From: Ianthella basta
Taxonomy: Eukaryota; Porifera; Demospongiae; Verongiida; Ianthellidae
Length of the DNA stretch: 64,000 nucleotides
Direction of reading: 5' to 3'
Assembly (NCBI GenBank): GCA_964019415.1
Contig: OZ025883.1
Location: 6,286,288-6,350,287, forward strand
A program made the translations under genes and the position numbers. This document shows positions 1 through 10,660 of the stretch, in pieces. The first letter of the stretch is position 1. Each line of letters starts with the position of its first letter. The notes under the pieces were generated by a model. That model did no database searches. It was not told the origin of the DNA and saw only the letters and a program-made list of their open reading frames with translations.

Positions 1-783
1 GGGGTGTGTGTGGGTGGGTGTGTGGGTGTGTGAGTGTGGGTATGGGTGTGGGTGTGTACTTTACCAGTGGATAAGGCAATAGCGTCAATTCCCAGATGCG
101 ACCCTTCGGGAGACACAAAGCAGTCAGCCCATACCATGTGGCCTGACTAACACCTTTGTATCTCTTTTCTCTGTCGCAAACACTGACCCACACGTCCAGC
201 CAGCTGTCCTGGGTTGGCTGGACAATGGAACCACTGCTCCTCTGGCTGTGGTATTGGGGGTAGACCACTGGTCACCACTCAGCATAGATGGGCTGTGTGG
301 CTGGGTGGCAGGTCTGCACAGGTCTATTGGTGCATTTGGATTGGGTGGTGTTGTAACCATAGCAACACCAATTGCCTGATATGTACTATAAGTAGTACAT
401 ATGTAAGTATCACTCTTCTCCCTTCCTTTTTATTCCTCTCCCTCTCCATTTATTTCCTTTTCTCACCCCTTCCCTCTCCCTCTCCCCCACCCTCTCCCTC
501 TTTCTCCCCCTTTCCCACACTCTCCCTCTCCTCCCTCCCCCTCCCCCTCCTCCACCCTTTCCCTTTCACTCTCCCCCCCACCCTCTCCTTTTCCTCCCTC
601 CCCCTCCCTCTCCCTCTCCCTCTCTCTCCCCCTCCCCCACCCTCTCCCTCTCTCTCCCTCACCCTCCCTCTCCCTCTCCCTCTCTCTCCCTCACCCTCCC
701 CCACCCTCTCCCTCTCTCTCCCTCACCCTCCCTCTCCCTCTCCCTCTCTCTCCCTTTCCCCCACCCTCTCCCTCTGTCCCCAG
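1..783. other. 5' flank or intron of the Eph-like gene, no assigned exon
   Basis: Bases 1-58 are GT-rich simple sequence and 411-783 are a CT-rich tract that serves as the polypyrimidine run of the acceptor at 782-783. Between them, 61-400 is complex sequence with open frames on both strands. One plus-strand frame runs from about 214 to a possible donor (gtaagt) near 404 and would join in phase with the exon at 784, but its product does not look like a fibronectin III domain. The minus strand has an equally plausible short exon at about 66-147. I assign none of them. Confidence 0.4.
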
Positions 784-1024
784 GTGCGAGCCGTGTCTGC
801 TCAGGGAGCTGGCAACTTTAGTGAATCCATACGATTCGTGGTGGAGTCATTCCCACTGGCCTACATTGGTGCCATAGTCGGTGGAGCTGTTGGGCTGGCC
901 TTTCTTGTTGCCATCATCTTTGTAGTAGTCTGTTTCATTCGATACTGCTGTCAGATAAGAAAGTGAGTAGCTCTACTTTATGTGCTGCGTGTATGTGTGT
1001 TGTACCACTCTAACTCTCTCCCCT

Positions 1025-1055
<31 letters not shown>

Positions 1056-2387
1056 GTGTGTCGTGTGTAAAGATGTTTGTGTTGTATGTATAATGATTAT
1101 GTATGTACAGTATGTGATATACGTACATGTGTGTTGTGTGTACAGTGTGATGTGTGTGTGGGTGTGTGACCCACCAATCATCTTCAAAGTAATGCACCCC
1201 ATATATACAGTACCTACACTTATTACTTCCATAGCATTTCAGACAGTTTACATAATACAATGAACTAGTAAACTGAACCACTAGCTAACAATGCAAGGAT
1301 TCTTACAAAGTTATGAACAACAGAGCAAGTACGATAACTGATAACAAACTGTGACAAGATCTATTACATGATATCAAAGTGTGGTTGAAGCAGACACTTA
1401 CTTCTGCACTGTTCTCAGCCTACCAGTGGTATCTCTCTAGTGAGGCGATACTGATTATCTCAGCAATGTTGTCATGGAGAAGACAATGTACAGTATGACA
1501 ATGCACTTAGTATTGTATGTGTATGTACCTTAACTATAATACAGTAGTAGGGATTATGTATGTATATTAATGTAATGTACAAGGAATATTGAACTGTGTG
1601 ACCTGTTGTCATGGCAACAGTATAGAATTTTGCAACACGAACCACAGAAAGCTGCACATAGACTGATTTCTTATTTTAGTCATTATAGTATCAAATATTT
1701 GGTTGTATACTGGCTTGATAGACTAATTAATTGTCTGATTAACTGATTGATTGTCTGAGTAATTGGTTGATTCATGAATTGACTGATTGGTTGGTCCATG
1801 GAGAATGAGTTCCCCAGTGGGACTCGGATTATTGGAATTTGAACTACAATATAATATTATTACAGAAATACAGATAAATGAAAATGTAAAAGTAGACTGA
1901 TTCAGAATTTAAGTGTTGTAACCTGTATATAACACTATTATTTTTACTACGTAGTACCCAATTGTTTGTTGATTTGCTTACAAGTGTGGTACACACTACA
2001 GATGGTACACTGCACAGTGTGTGTGCATATGTGTGGAGTATTGTGTGTGTGTAGAGCAGTACTGTTCACTGTATCTAATGGTGAGTCCGTCTTCAGCAAT
2101 TATTCATGTTTCTGTTCTGTTTTCAGGCAGTACAAGTCTACCCGGAGGTTGGATGAAGAAGTGACGGAGGGAGCGGAGCTGGTCTCCTTCGCTCCAAATG
2201 GTAAGATGTTGCTAAAGTAGCATGTGTCAGTGCCTGTCTCATAGTGGGGATGTGCTGTAGTGTGCTCTGTACTACTGGTCATGTTGTAGCTGGTCTTGTC
2301 CTTCTTGTCTCTCTCTGCGTTCTCATATGTCTCTTTGTGTGTGTGTGTGTGTGTCTGTATGTGTTGTGATGTGTGGGCGTGTGTGTG

Positions 2388-2420
<33 letters not shown>

Positions 2421-2421
2421 T

Positions 2422-2461
<40 letters not shown>

Positions 2462-4460
2462 GTGTGTGTGTGTGTGTGTGGTTTGTATGGTGCGCGTTGT
2501 GTGTGTATGTGTACTGTGTGTATGTAATGTGTGGTACTGTGTTTGTGTGTATGTGTATGTGTGTGCTGTGCATTGTGTGTGTGTATGTTTGTATGTATTT
2601 TGTGTACACACAGTGGTATGCATATGTATGTTTCCTTGGTCTCTCTTCTCCCCCAGTAGGTGTGCCAAAGAAGAGAAACTATGTGGACCCTCGTAACTAT
2701 GCCTCGACAGATGATGCGCTGGTGGATTTTGCTAAAGAGATCCCACAGCATGAAATTAACATGCGGAAAGTCATTGGAAGTGGTTAGTGGCATTTGTGTA
2801 GTTCACAAGTTGAATGACAATTGCTTTGATGTCGCTGGTATGTCTGTGGGTTTACATGTGCACTGCTCTGTCTCTTTCCTGCCTTCTCCCCTTTCCCTCC
2901 CCCGTCCTCTTCCTTTCCCCTCTCTCCCATCCTCTTCCCTTCCCCCTCTGCTTGGGCCTCTCCCATCCTCTCCACTCCCCCTGTCCTCTCCTCCCCTACC
3001 CTCCCCTCCCCACTCCCCACAGGTGAATTTGGTGACGTTGTGGAGGGATTTTGGTACAGTTCAAGATCAAGCAAGCCTATCAAAGTAGCTGTCAAGACCC
3101 TGAAGGTGGGCTTTCCTCTTACCAGATGGTGGGTGCAAGGATGCTTACATTAGATCTCTCCCCTCTCTCTCCCCTCAGGATGGCTCTCCTAACAAAGCTC
3201 GTGAAGACTTCCTCACGGAGGCTACCATAATGGGACAGTTTGACGATGAGAATGTCATTCGTTTGCATGGAGTGGTGTCCAAGTGTGAGTGGAAGGGGCT
3301 GGTGGGAGGGGTCAGTCAATGGGGTCGGTGGGTGGGGCAGGTGGGTGGGGTTGGTGGGTGTGACTAGTAGGTAGGGTGGTAGGCGGGGCCAGATGGGCGA
3401 GACATAGGAGCTATTACATACAAGCGTAATTCACCAATCTATTGTAGACCACAGAGTTCTACTGACTGAGAAGTAAGAGGGTACTATGCCGCATGGAAAT
3501 AGTGCCATGCCGGGTGGCTGGCAGCAGCACTGTTGTTACTCTGCTCCCTCCGTCCCTCCCCCTCAGCACGGCCTGTAATGATTGTGATGGAGTTTATGGA
3601 AAATGGATCTCTAGAGAGCTACCTCAAGGTGGGCGGGACTAGTGGGCGGGGCTAGTGGGTAAAGATGGGTTAATTTATATACCAATATGTGTCACGTTTC
3701 ATCATTGGCAGCATGGATAGCACTGTAGACATGGTATTATGTATCTGTTTATGCAAGATCAACAGACGTTTGTTGTTTTCGATTTCAACCCGGCAGTATT
3801 AGCATGCTTTAGAAGCTTAGTTTGGTACCCCCTCCCCCCCCCCCCCCCTCAATATCCCAGCTTCTCCACAAACTGATTACCAATTACATTGAAAAATTAC
3901 CTAAAATGTCATAGCTGCGGGCGTCTCAGATTGCATCAAATCCATCTCAGAGGGTATTAAATCCAAACGCTTCTTTAGGAGGCATTATCCCAGACCCTCT
4001 TGTAGGTATAATACATACTCTTGGTCACTATGTACAGTTGTACACCTTCCCTCTGTATCTACTCTATGTCCTGGATAGATGTACCTGGCTGTCCAATGTT
4101 GCGACACTGTTGATTTGATTGGTCATTTCTGTACTCACCTACTGCCCATGCTTCATAGGCCGGTTGTCACAGCTACCATTTCTTGCTATTCTCTATTCTT
4201 ATTTATTTCCCTTCTTTATTGCTTTTCTTGTTACCTGTATGCACACCTCTTGTTTCTTCACCTGCAGCAAAATGATGGCCTCTTTGAAACGAATCGCCTA
4301 GTCAGAATGGCTGCCGGTGTTGCATCTGGGATGAAATACCTCGCTGGGATAGGATTCGTGCACAGGGTGAGGTTGAGGAGAATGTGGTTATAGAATGGTT
4401 CCGCATGGTTCCTTTTGTGAGCTTGTATTATGTTGTGTGTATGCATGTGTTGTGAGTGTG

Positions 4461-4516
<56 letters not shown>

Positions 4517-7399
4517 CGTGTTTGTACTGTATGTAATCTGTGGAGTGCTGTATTGATCTCCTTCTGTTGCCTTCTGCATGCTGTTAGGACTTGGCTGCTC
4601 GAAATGTGCTAGTCGACTCCAAAGAGACATGTAAGATCTCGGACTTTGGGCTCTCAAGAGAAACTGAAGAAAACGCATACAATGTCAAAACAGTGAGCCC
4701 CACATCGCACCACATACACGTATGTATGTACACGTATATGTACCCACTTCAACACACTACGTACTGTACATATACATAGCACAGTATATGTGTAGTGACA
4801 GTGGGACAGCAGCACTTGTGCTACACAAACTTTACTGCATTGTCATCATCACCTCCAATGTAGGGAGGGAAGATCCCTGTGAGATGGACTCCCCCTGAGG
4901 CCATTCACTACCGCAAGTTCACGGAGAAGAGTGACGTGTGGAGCTTCGGTGTCCTTCTCTGGGAGGTGATGAGCTATGGGGCTCAGCCGTATGCCGACTG
5001 GGGCAACCAACAGGTCTTGAGGGAGGTAGACAAGGGCTATCGGCTGCCCTGCCCCGAGGTGAGAAGAGGTGGGGGGAGGGGGAAGGATTGTGGGCGGGCG
5101 GAGAGTGAGATGAGGGTTTAGCTAGGAGTGGACAAGGGGGGTTGGTGGAAGTGGACAGGTTTACACGGCAGTGTAACCTTGAGTGGGGAGGGTATGATGG
5201 GTGGGTGAGGTGTGAAGTGTGACTGTGAGGGTGATATGCAAAGGTGGGGGGTGGTCTGAAGAGTGACGGTGATGTGTGACAATGAAAAGTGCAGGTGAGG
5301 CGTGGGATGATCTTGTGCTATGAGTGAGCTGTATGTCCTTCAGTGGCACTTAAGTACCTCCACACTCCCTTCCTCCTGCAGGCCACACCGGACTCTTTGT
5401 ACCAGGTGATGCTGAACTGCTGGGAGAAGGAAAGCACAAGGAGGCCTACTTTTGCACAGAACAAGGCTGACCTAGAAGACCTCTTGAGAAACAACTTTGT
5501 GGGCAGGTAAACACAGAGAATTGACTTGGGTTTAGCACCAACACACACACCTCAGACGATAGAGAGTTCTTGGCACACACACAAAGCCTACGTCTGTGTG
5601 GCATGTATTACTGAATGCTATAGAAGTAGTGCCATTGCTTGCAACTGTACCATGTAAAGTGCATTACTGCATTTCGTGATTCTGTAATTAGAAGAGATAT
5701 GGTAAGTGCAGACTGCTGACTCAGCTAGCATGCTGGCTACCCCCACCAGTGCTGTTTTTATCTAACTCATGTTGGTGCTACAGTATGTGACAATATGATG
5801 TTAACGCTTCGTTTTGTTTCGTTCCGTTTCATTTATTACACCATTTTCTATTCCGTTCTGTTCCGTCCCCTACCGTTTTTTTGGAGAAGAAAACGATTCT
5901 AACGTACGCAAAATGAACACATGCGTTGGAACGGTTTTGGAACGAAATGATTCGAGGACGTACGGAGCGATTATATAGAAACAATGAAGTGAGGGCTTCT
6001 CAGCTGGCTCAGGCATCAGGCATCAGAAAGGGTTGGTTCTCTAATACCAGCTTCACAACAGGGTTGAAAACCTTGCCGACGTTTCGACCAGAGCATCTGG
6101 TCGAAACGTCGGCAAGGTTTTCAACCCTGTTGTGAAGCTGGTATTAGAGAACCAACCCTTTCTATATAGAAACAGTCGAAACGGTTTGGCACGAATTCGT
6201 TGTATTAGACAAGTGGCTGAATTATGCAGCAGTTATAAGAGGCAGTGGATTCTGCACTATGAAAGTATGGGCCAACATATGAACTGTCTCGCTATCAGTT
6301 NNNNNNNNNNNNNNNNNNNNNNNNNNNNNNNNNNNNNNNNNNNNNNNNNNNNNNNNNNNNNNNNNNNNNNNNNNNNNNNNNNNNNNNNNNNNNNNNNNNN
6401 NNNNNNNNNNNNNNNNNNNNNNNNNNNNNNNNNNNNNNNNNNNNNNNNNNNNNNNNNNNNNNNNNNNNNNNNNNNNNNNNNNNNNNNNNNNNNNNNNNNN
6501 TTGCTGCGAAATCGTCTCTCAATCATTTATTCCCCTGCCGAATTGTTCCGGAGAAGTTGCGCAATGATACAGACTTTTTTGAACCGCTTGTCCACACCGT
6601 GCACCAGTATCCGGGAAACGCTCGCACGATATTATACGGATTTATACACATACTTACATTATAATTGCAAAATCTAGTGTTGACATAGATTGTGAGCTAG
6701 AGATTTTATACAGCAATACTGCTTATGTTTATGTATATAATACCATGATTTTATCCGGTACCCAGTGCATGTGTGGACAACCAACCCGAAACGTCTGTAA
6801 TGCTACCGTTCCGTATCGTTTTATTAATCGTTCTCTTCCGTTCCACAAGACGGGACGCGCCGTTTTTCAAGCATTTTTAAAAGGAAACATTAATATTATA
6901 TTGTCACATATTGTGTGTACTTTAGTGACATCTGATAGCATTGTATAGCCTTCAACACAGCAGACATGCATAACGCCATAAATGAGGTTTGAAAATGCTA
7001 GACCCTAACCAAGCATGGGCTAATGTTTGCAGTTCATATTTTCAGCGTTTACTGTAAGTAATATATAGCACATTACTAGCTGATTCATCTGTCCGTGAAT
7101 GATTCATCTGTAATGTGTTCATTCGTCTCATCTCTTTCTGCAGGAGCAAGCCACCTCGTGTTCGGAGGGAGGTTAAGAGCCCGCTGGCTTACAACAGCAT
7201 TCAGGAATGGTTGGTAGATCTGAAGATGGAACAGTACACGCAAAACTTCATAGACCTAGCACTGACACTGAAGGAGTGCTGCCGGTTGACGGAGGAGGAC
7301 ATGGACACCCTTAGTATCACTGTTCCTGGCCATCGACACAAGATCTTAGCCAGCATTCAGTGTGCCTATGAGAATGGAGAAACGACTGCTACGCAGTAG
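784..7399 (+). CDS. Eph-type receptor tyrosine kinase, 3' part (end of FN3, TM, kinase, SAM)
   Basis: Eleven exons join in phase: 784-962, 2127-2200, 2657-2782, 3023-3105, 3179-3284, 3567-3628, 4268-4366, 4588-4692, 4864-5058, 5382-5506, 7144-7399, giving 469 codons plus stop. The product starts in the last FN3 strands ([14 protein letters not shown]), then has one hydrophobic transmembrane helix and an Eph-like juxtamembrane motif (YVDPRNY). A full kinase follows: glycine loop GSGEFGDV, lysine in VAVKTLK, HRDLAARN, DFGLSR, the Eph-typical GGKIPVRW and APE-like PPEAI, and [14 protein letters not shown]. It ends with a SAM domain ([14 protein letters not shown]). All catalytic residues are present, so it should be an active membrane receptor kinase signalling from ephrin-like ligands. 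The ligand-binding ectodomain exons lie upstream of the window. The last intron (5507-7143) carries a transposon and an assembly gap. A truncated second copy lies at 24.1-25.7 kb. Family assignment is firm; orthology to one vertebrate Eph is not. Confidence 0.93.
1027..1061. repeat. (GT)n microsatellite in Eph-like intron
   Basis: Nearly pure GT dinucleotide run in the first visible intron, producing spurious Val/Cys open frames on both strands. Confidence 0.9.
2334..2480. repeat. (GT)n microsatellite in Eph-like intron
   Basis: About 150 bases of mostly GT repeats with short interruptions, in the intron before the juxtamembrane exon at 2657. All Cys-Val or His-Thr reading frames here are simple-sequence artefacts. 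Confidence 0.92.
4463..4514. repeat. (GT)n microsatellite in Eph-like intron
   Basis: Pure GT run of about 50 bases between the catalytic-loop exons 4268-4366 and 4588-4692. Confidence 0.92.
6025..6163. repeat. 67-bp perfect palindrome, Penelope-like terminal fragment
   Basis: Arms 6025-6091 and 6097-6163 are exact inverted copies around a 5-base loop. Each arm carries the CGAAACGTCGGC string found in terminal repeats of Penelope-like elements and at the 3' half of their hammerhead ribozyme cores. The CTGATGA half is missing, so a working ribozyme is not expected. It is nested in the DNA transposon at 5786-6908. Confidence 0.6.
6301..6500. other. assembly gap (200 N)
   Basis: Exactly 200 undetermined bases, a scaffold gap placeholder. 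Frames that run through it have no meaning. Confidence 0.99.
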
Positions 7400-9476
7400 A
7401 ACTTGAGCCCAGCCCCTTTTCCCTCACTCTATCATCTTTATCAATTTGAACCAGGTTTGATAACAACAATGCTCAATTTATACTGTATGTACTGCATGAG
7501 TTAGTATATTATCAAACACACACATGTATTCCTGTGTATGAGTCCAAATAAGGTACTCCCTGTAATGCTATAGTGTGTGCATGTGTTACTGTTTTATGTA
7601 ATAATCAGTTATGCAGTGTTACTTTAAAGGGTTTCAGCAGCTATTCTGTTGCATAATATCATTTGCAATATTTAGGACAATGACAGGTGTATCGATGTGG
7701 AAATGTACCAGACATAAGCCTTATAGTTAAAGGTTGCTTTTGTGCATTGAATGTGGATACACAAACGTATAGAGCATGCTATTCTGTACGTGCAATACAT
7801 GTCCAGTGACTCTCTCTATCTGGCTAAGGCAGCTGTTTTGTACATGTAGAAATGCTGTATTGCACCAAATACAAGCACAGATGTGTAGAGAGATACACGT
7901 CATCATAACATCTGCATAGTCACACGTAGCCGACCACTTTCACCCCTCCTTTTTTATTTGATGACAAGAAAGTGGTCGGCTATGCAAGATTAACATCTGC
8001 ATGCATTGACCTAAAAACTGGATGGTTGCCAATGTGCAATGTATATGTTACGCACATACCTCCAACCTTATATAATAATTATAACATGTACAGCAAGTAT
8101 ATCAGCTGATGCATGGCATACATGAAGTAATGGTGTTGCATGCATATGTATGTATGGGGGTTCAATACAGCACAATAATTTTAAAACAATTATTTTGAAT
8201 AATAGTGCGGACATGATCAAATGTGCATTCAATGCATTGTCCAGAGCAAGTCTGATAGAGATCTAGAGCTTGAATGAAGGTCGACCATGCACCCAAGTGC
8301 AATAAGTATGGATAATATAATGCATGGAATGTGCATGATGGTTATGCATGTTTCGTCCTTGGAATTTGAATGTGCATGAACGACACATGGAAATGCATGT
8401 GAATGGATCATGCAACGAGTATGCAATATGAATACATGCATGAAACATGCTTGAGTTGCGCATGCATGGAGCACATTTTCATGCCTAGAAAACCATGTAT
8501 GGAATCTGCATGGAAAGTACCTGAAATTAAAATGCCCCAAATTCTTGCATGCTACATGCATGTTAACGTTACAGGTTTGATGCATGGAAATTGCATGGTT
8601 CTACCTATTACAGGCCATTCCATGACCATGCATGATAAATTTACACCTGAAATTGTGTCAGATGCATGTAACAGGTGTATCTTTTTGAGTAGGGATTGCA
8701 CATAGAGGTCTGTAAGTTGAGACATGCCTGTCAATATACATTCCATAGTGCAGAAGAGTATGATCAAATGTAATCCTGAATACAGTTCACTATAAACAGC
8801 TATTAATGGACATCTCAACAAATATTTACACTGGAAGCTCACATTTCAGCTGCACTGTGTTCACAACATATGAATTTTCTCACAACATGCAAGAATCAAG
8901 AATTATACCATGCAACAGCCTGCAATATCAAGAACAGAGCTAGCTAGTGGCCTTCAATGGCACTATAGTGTCTGACCTATTGTCAATGAGATGCAAGCAT
9001 TACTGTAGCAGTGTATTGCTATAGTCATTTCACTGCATGCTCATGTATGTAGCTAGGGGAAATGCAGTTATGATGTTATAGGAACATGTACGGTAACCGT
9101 AAATATTCAAAAAAATTTAAACTCTAATTTTTGCAAACTTTCCACAGTTTTGCATGTAAGCTAACAAGGCCATTCTTGGCATAACCTTGATGCCTGCAGC
9201 TGCAGTGCGTGACAGCTGGCAAAGGTTCAGCAGTACACAAAATTCCACCCAGAATTCACATGGGAAGGCTGATATAGAACAAGATAAAGGAAGAGTCAAC
9301 AGTTTCAACTTGCACTAAGGCATTAATGGTGACATCCTTTAACATCAAGAACAGAGCTGTCAAATTTCACTATATAGTGCGACCTATTGTCAATGAGATA
9401 CCTACCCACAATAATCTGATGTACCATAGTCGTTTGGATATGCAAAAACTGTACAAACTAGTGTATAAAATTTCTT
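7400..9476. other. 3' UTR and flank of the Eph-like gene, duplicated sequence
   Basis: No gene is visible. The whole stretch is paralogous to 25715-28070 and pieces recur at 15450-15660 and 36210-36500, so it belongs to the duplicated block. It is rich in ATGCATG-type motifs, and all reading frames are short. Confidence 0.75.
7927..7982. repeat. short inverted repeat (hairpin)
   Basis: The arm TAGCCGACCACTTTC (7927-7941) is the reverse complement of 7968-7982, with a 26-base T-rich loop. The same hairpin is kept in the paralogous block at 26235-26286. Confidence 0.8.
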
Positions 9477-9770
9477 TTAGAATTAAAGGGGATTTATATA
9501 GAAATGGCCAGCAGAAAAAGCATAGAAACAAGCAACAGTAACTCAACACCATGATGAACCACGTTGCCATGAAGGTCGCTATGCATTCCTAATTTCCTTG
9601 TATCTACGTGGACTAGCTAGCTAGACATTTGGGCCCATGTAGCTGCACAAGGAAATTAGGAATGCATAGCAACCTTCATAGCAACGTGGTTCATCATGGT
9701 GTTGAGTTACTGTAGCTTGTTTCTATGCTTTTTCTGCTGGCCATTCCTAAATCCCTTTTAATTCTAAAGG
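9477..9770. repeat. foldback MITE-like element
   Basis: Two arms of about 115-120 bp, running from 9477 and from about 9650, are inverted copies (both contain the GGCCAGCAGAAAAAGCATAG motif or its complement). They surround a short centre with the GCTAGCTAGC palindrome. Related copies with shorter right arms occur at about 15240-15450 and 18390-18620. There is no coding capacity. Confidence 0.75.
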
Positions 9771-10586
9771 AATTTTTATACACTATATACATATATAGTT
9801 GATGTGTGCACCAGTGTGCTGTGATGGTGGTGTGCTGTGTGATGGTGGTGTGCTGTGTGAGGGTGGTGTGCTGTGTGAAGATGGTGTGCTGTGTGAGGGT
9901 GGTGCACATCACTACCCCTCCCTCTTCCCCCACACACTGGACTGTCCTCTCTTCCCTCCCCTCCCTCAGGCATTGTGGACAGTGTCCTTGAAGGTGTCAA
10001 CTGTTCTGTGTTTGCTTATGGAGCCACTGGTGCTGGCAAGACTCACACTAAATATGAAAGCTGATATAGAACACGTACGCTAAAGGAAGAGTCAACAGTT
10101 TCAACTTGGCATTAATGTGGAACCCTTTAACATCAAGAACAGAGCTGTCAAATTCACTATAATAATATTATACGCATATATATGGTGTGACTTACTGTCA
10201 ATGAGATACCCACCCACAAATTCTATAATTGATGTGTGCACCAGTGTGTGCAATAAGAACTATGCCAGCTGGTGCGTGAGCGTGAGGTAACTGCAGTACA
10301 CAGAATTCCATGGATACACACCACACAATGTAAGAATGCATGTACTTGTACTTGTAATAACATCCATTTAGAAAGTACTTTAGTAATATATCATGCATGC
10401 TTTGAAGGGCACTACACCCACGTACATACCAAGTACACAATGGCATGAAACCAAATGACTGTATAAGCTGCATATTATATTGTGAGCTATGAGTATAGTA
10501 CTATATTTTCATGCATACACATGATATGCGTACAATATACATTATTGGCTATTATACCATTTCATTGTGAATGTGAACAAGAAAGA
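9771..10586. other. spacer with kinesin remnant and collagen-like upstream block
   Basis: This holds a degenerate GTGTGCTGTGTGA tandem stretch (9820-9905), the orphan kinesin exon (9970-10049), and from about 10290 the ~300-bp upstream block shared with other collagen-like copies (AGAATTCCATGGATACAC, TTGAAGGGCACTACACCCAC). Confidence 0.7.
9970..10049 (+). pseudogene. orphan kinesin motor P-loop exon, first copy
   Basis: After a perfect pyrimidine tract and AG, one frame reads [20 protein letters not shown] followed by AGKTHT. This is the kinesin ATP-binding strand and P-loop in the form typical of kinesin-8 (KIF18/19) motors. No donor follows THT: the sequence runs into the array's repeat (AAATATGAAAGCTGATATAG) and no other motor exon is in the window. 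I read it as a single exon carried along by duplication. The P-loop is still intact in this copy but altered in the second (28372-28450). Confidence 0.75.
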
Positions 10587-10594
10587 TATAAAAA
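10587..10594 (+). promoter_or_regulatory. TATA box, collagen-like copy 1
   Basis: TATAAAAA lies 74 bp before the ATG at 10661. Element and spacing are repeated in the other copies. Confidence 0.8.
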
Positions 10595-10660
10595 GGACAT
10601 GTGAACTGAGGGAGAACACAATAGCACTCCAGCCAGTTCTGAAGTTCTGAAGTTCTCAAC

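Larger units (their letters stand above)
5786..6908. mobile_element. TA-flanked TIR DNA transposon (Tc1/mariner-type, non-autonomous)
   Basis: The ends form imperfect inverted repeats of about 19 bp (TGTGACAATATGATGTTAA at the left; TGTGACAATATAATATTAA read from the right), and both sides carry a TA dinucleotide (5784-5785 and 6909-6910). The paralogous intron in the duplicated block (around 25225) lacks the whole insert and reads straight across. The interior has GTTCCGTTTC-like motifs near both ends, a Penelope-like palindrome and a 200-base gap, and shows no transposase frame, though one could be hidden in the gap. The superfamily is inferred only from the TA duplication. Confidence 0.7.

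Noticed and set aside
214-783. Ser/Pro/Leu-rich extension of the transmembrane exon upstream of 784
   Set aside because: 450-780 is a CT-rich polypyrimidine tract with a clear AG acceptor at 782-783. The frame is open by composition.
2100-2793. Cys-Val and His-Thr rich frames in the Eph introns
   Set aside because: Products of (GT)n/(CA)n simple sequence between well-supported exons.
4079-4393. 104-residue frame overlapping a kinase exon
   Set aside because: Its first part is intron; only 4268-4366 continues the kinase, in a different phase context.
6132-6677. 181-residue frame across the assembly gap
   Set aside because: Two thirds of it is N; meaningless.
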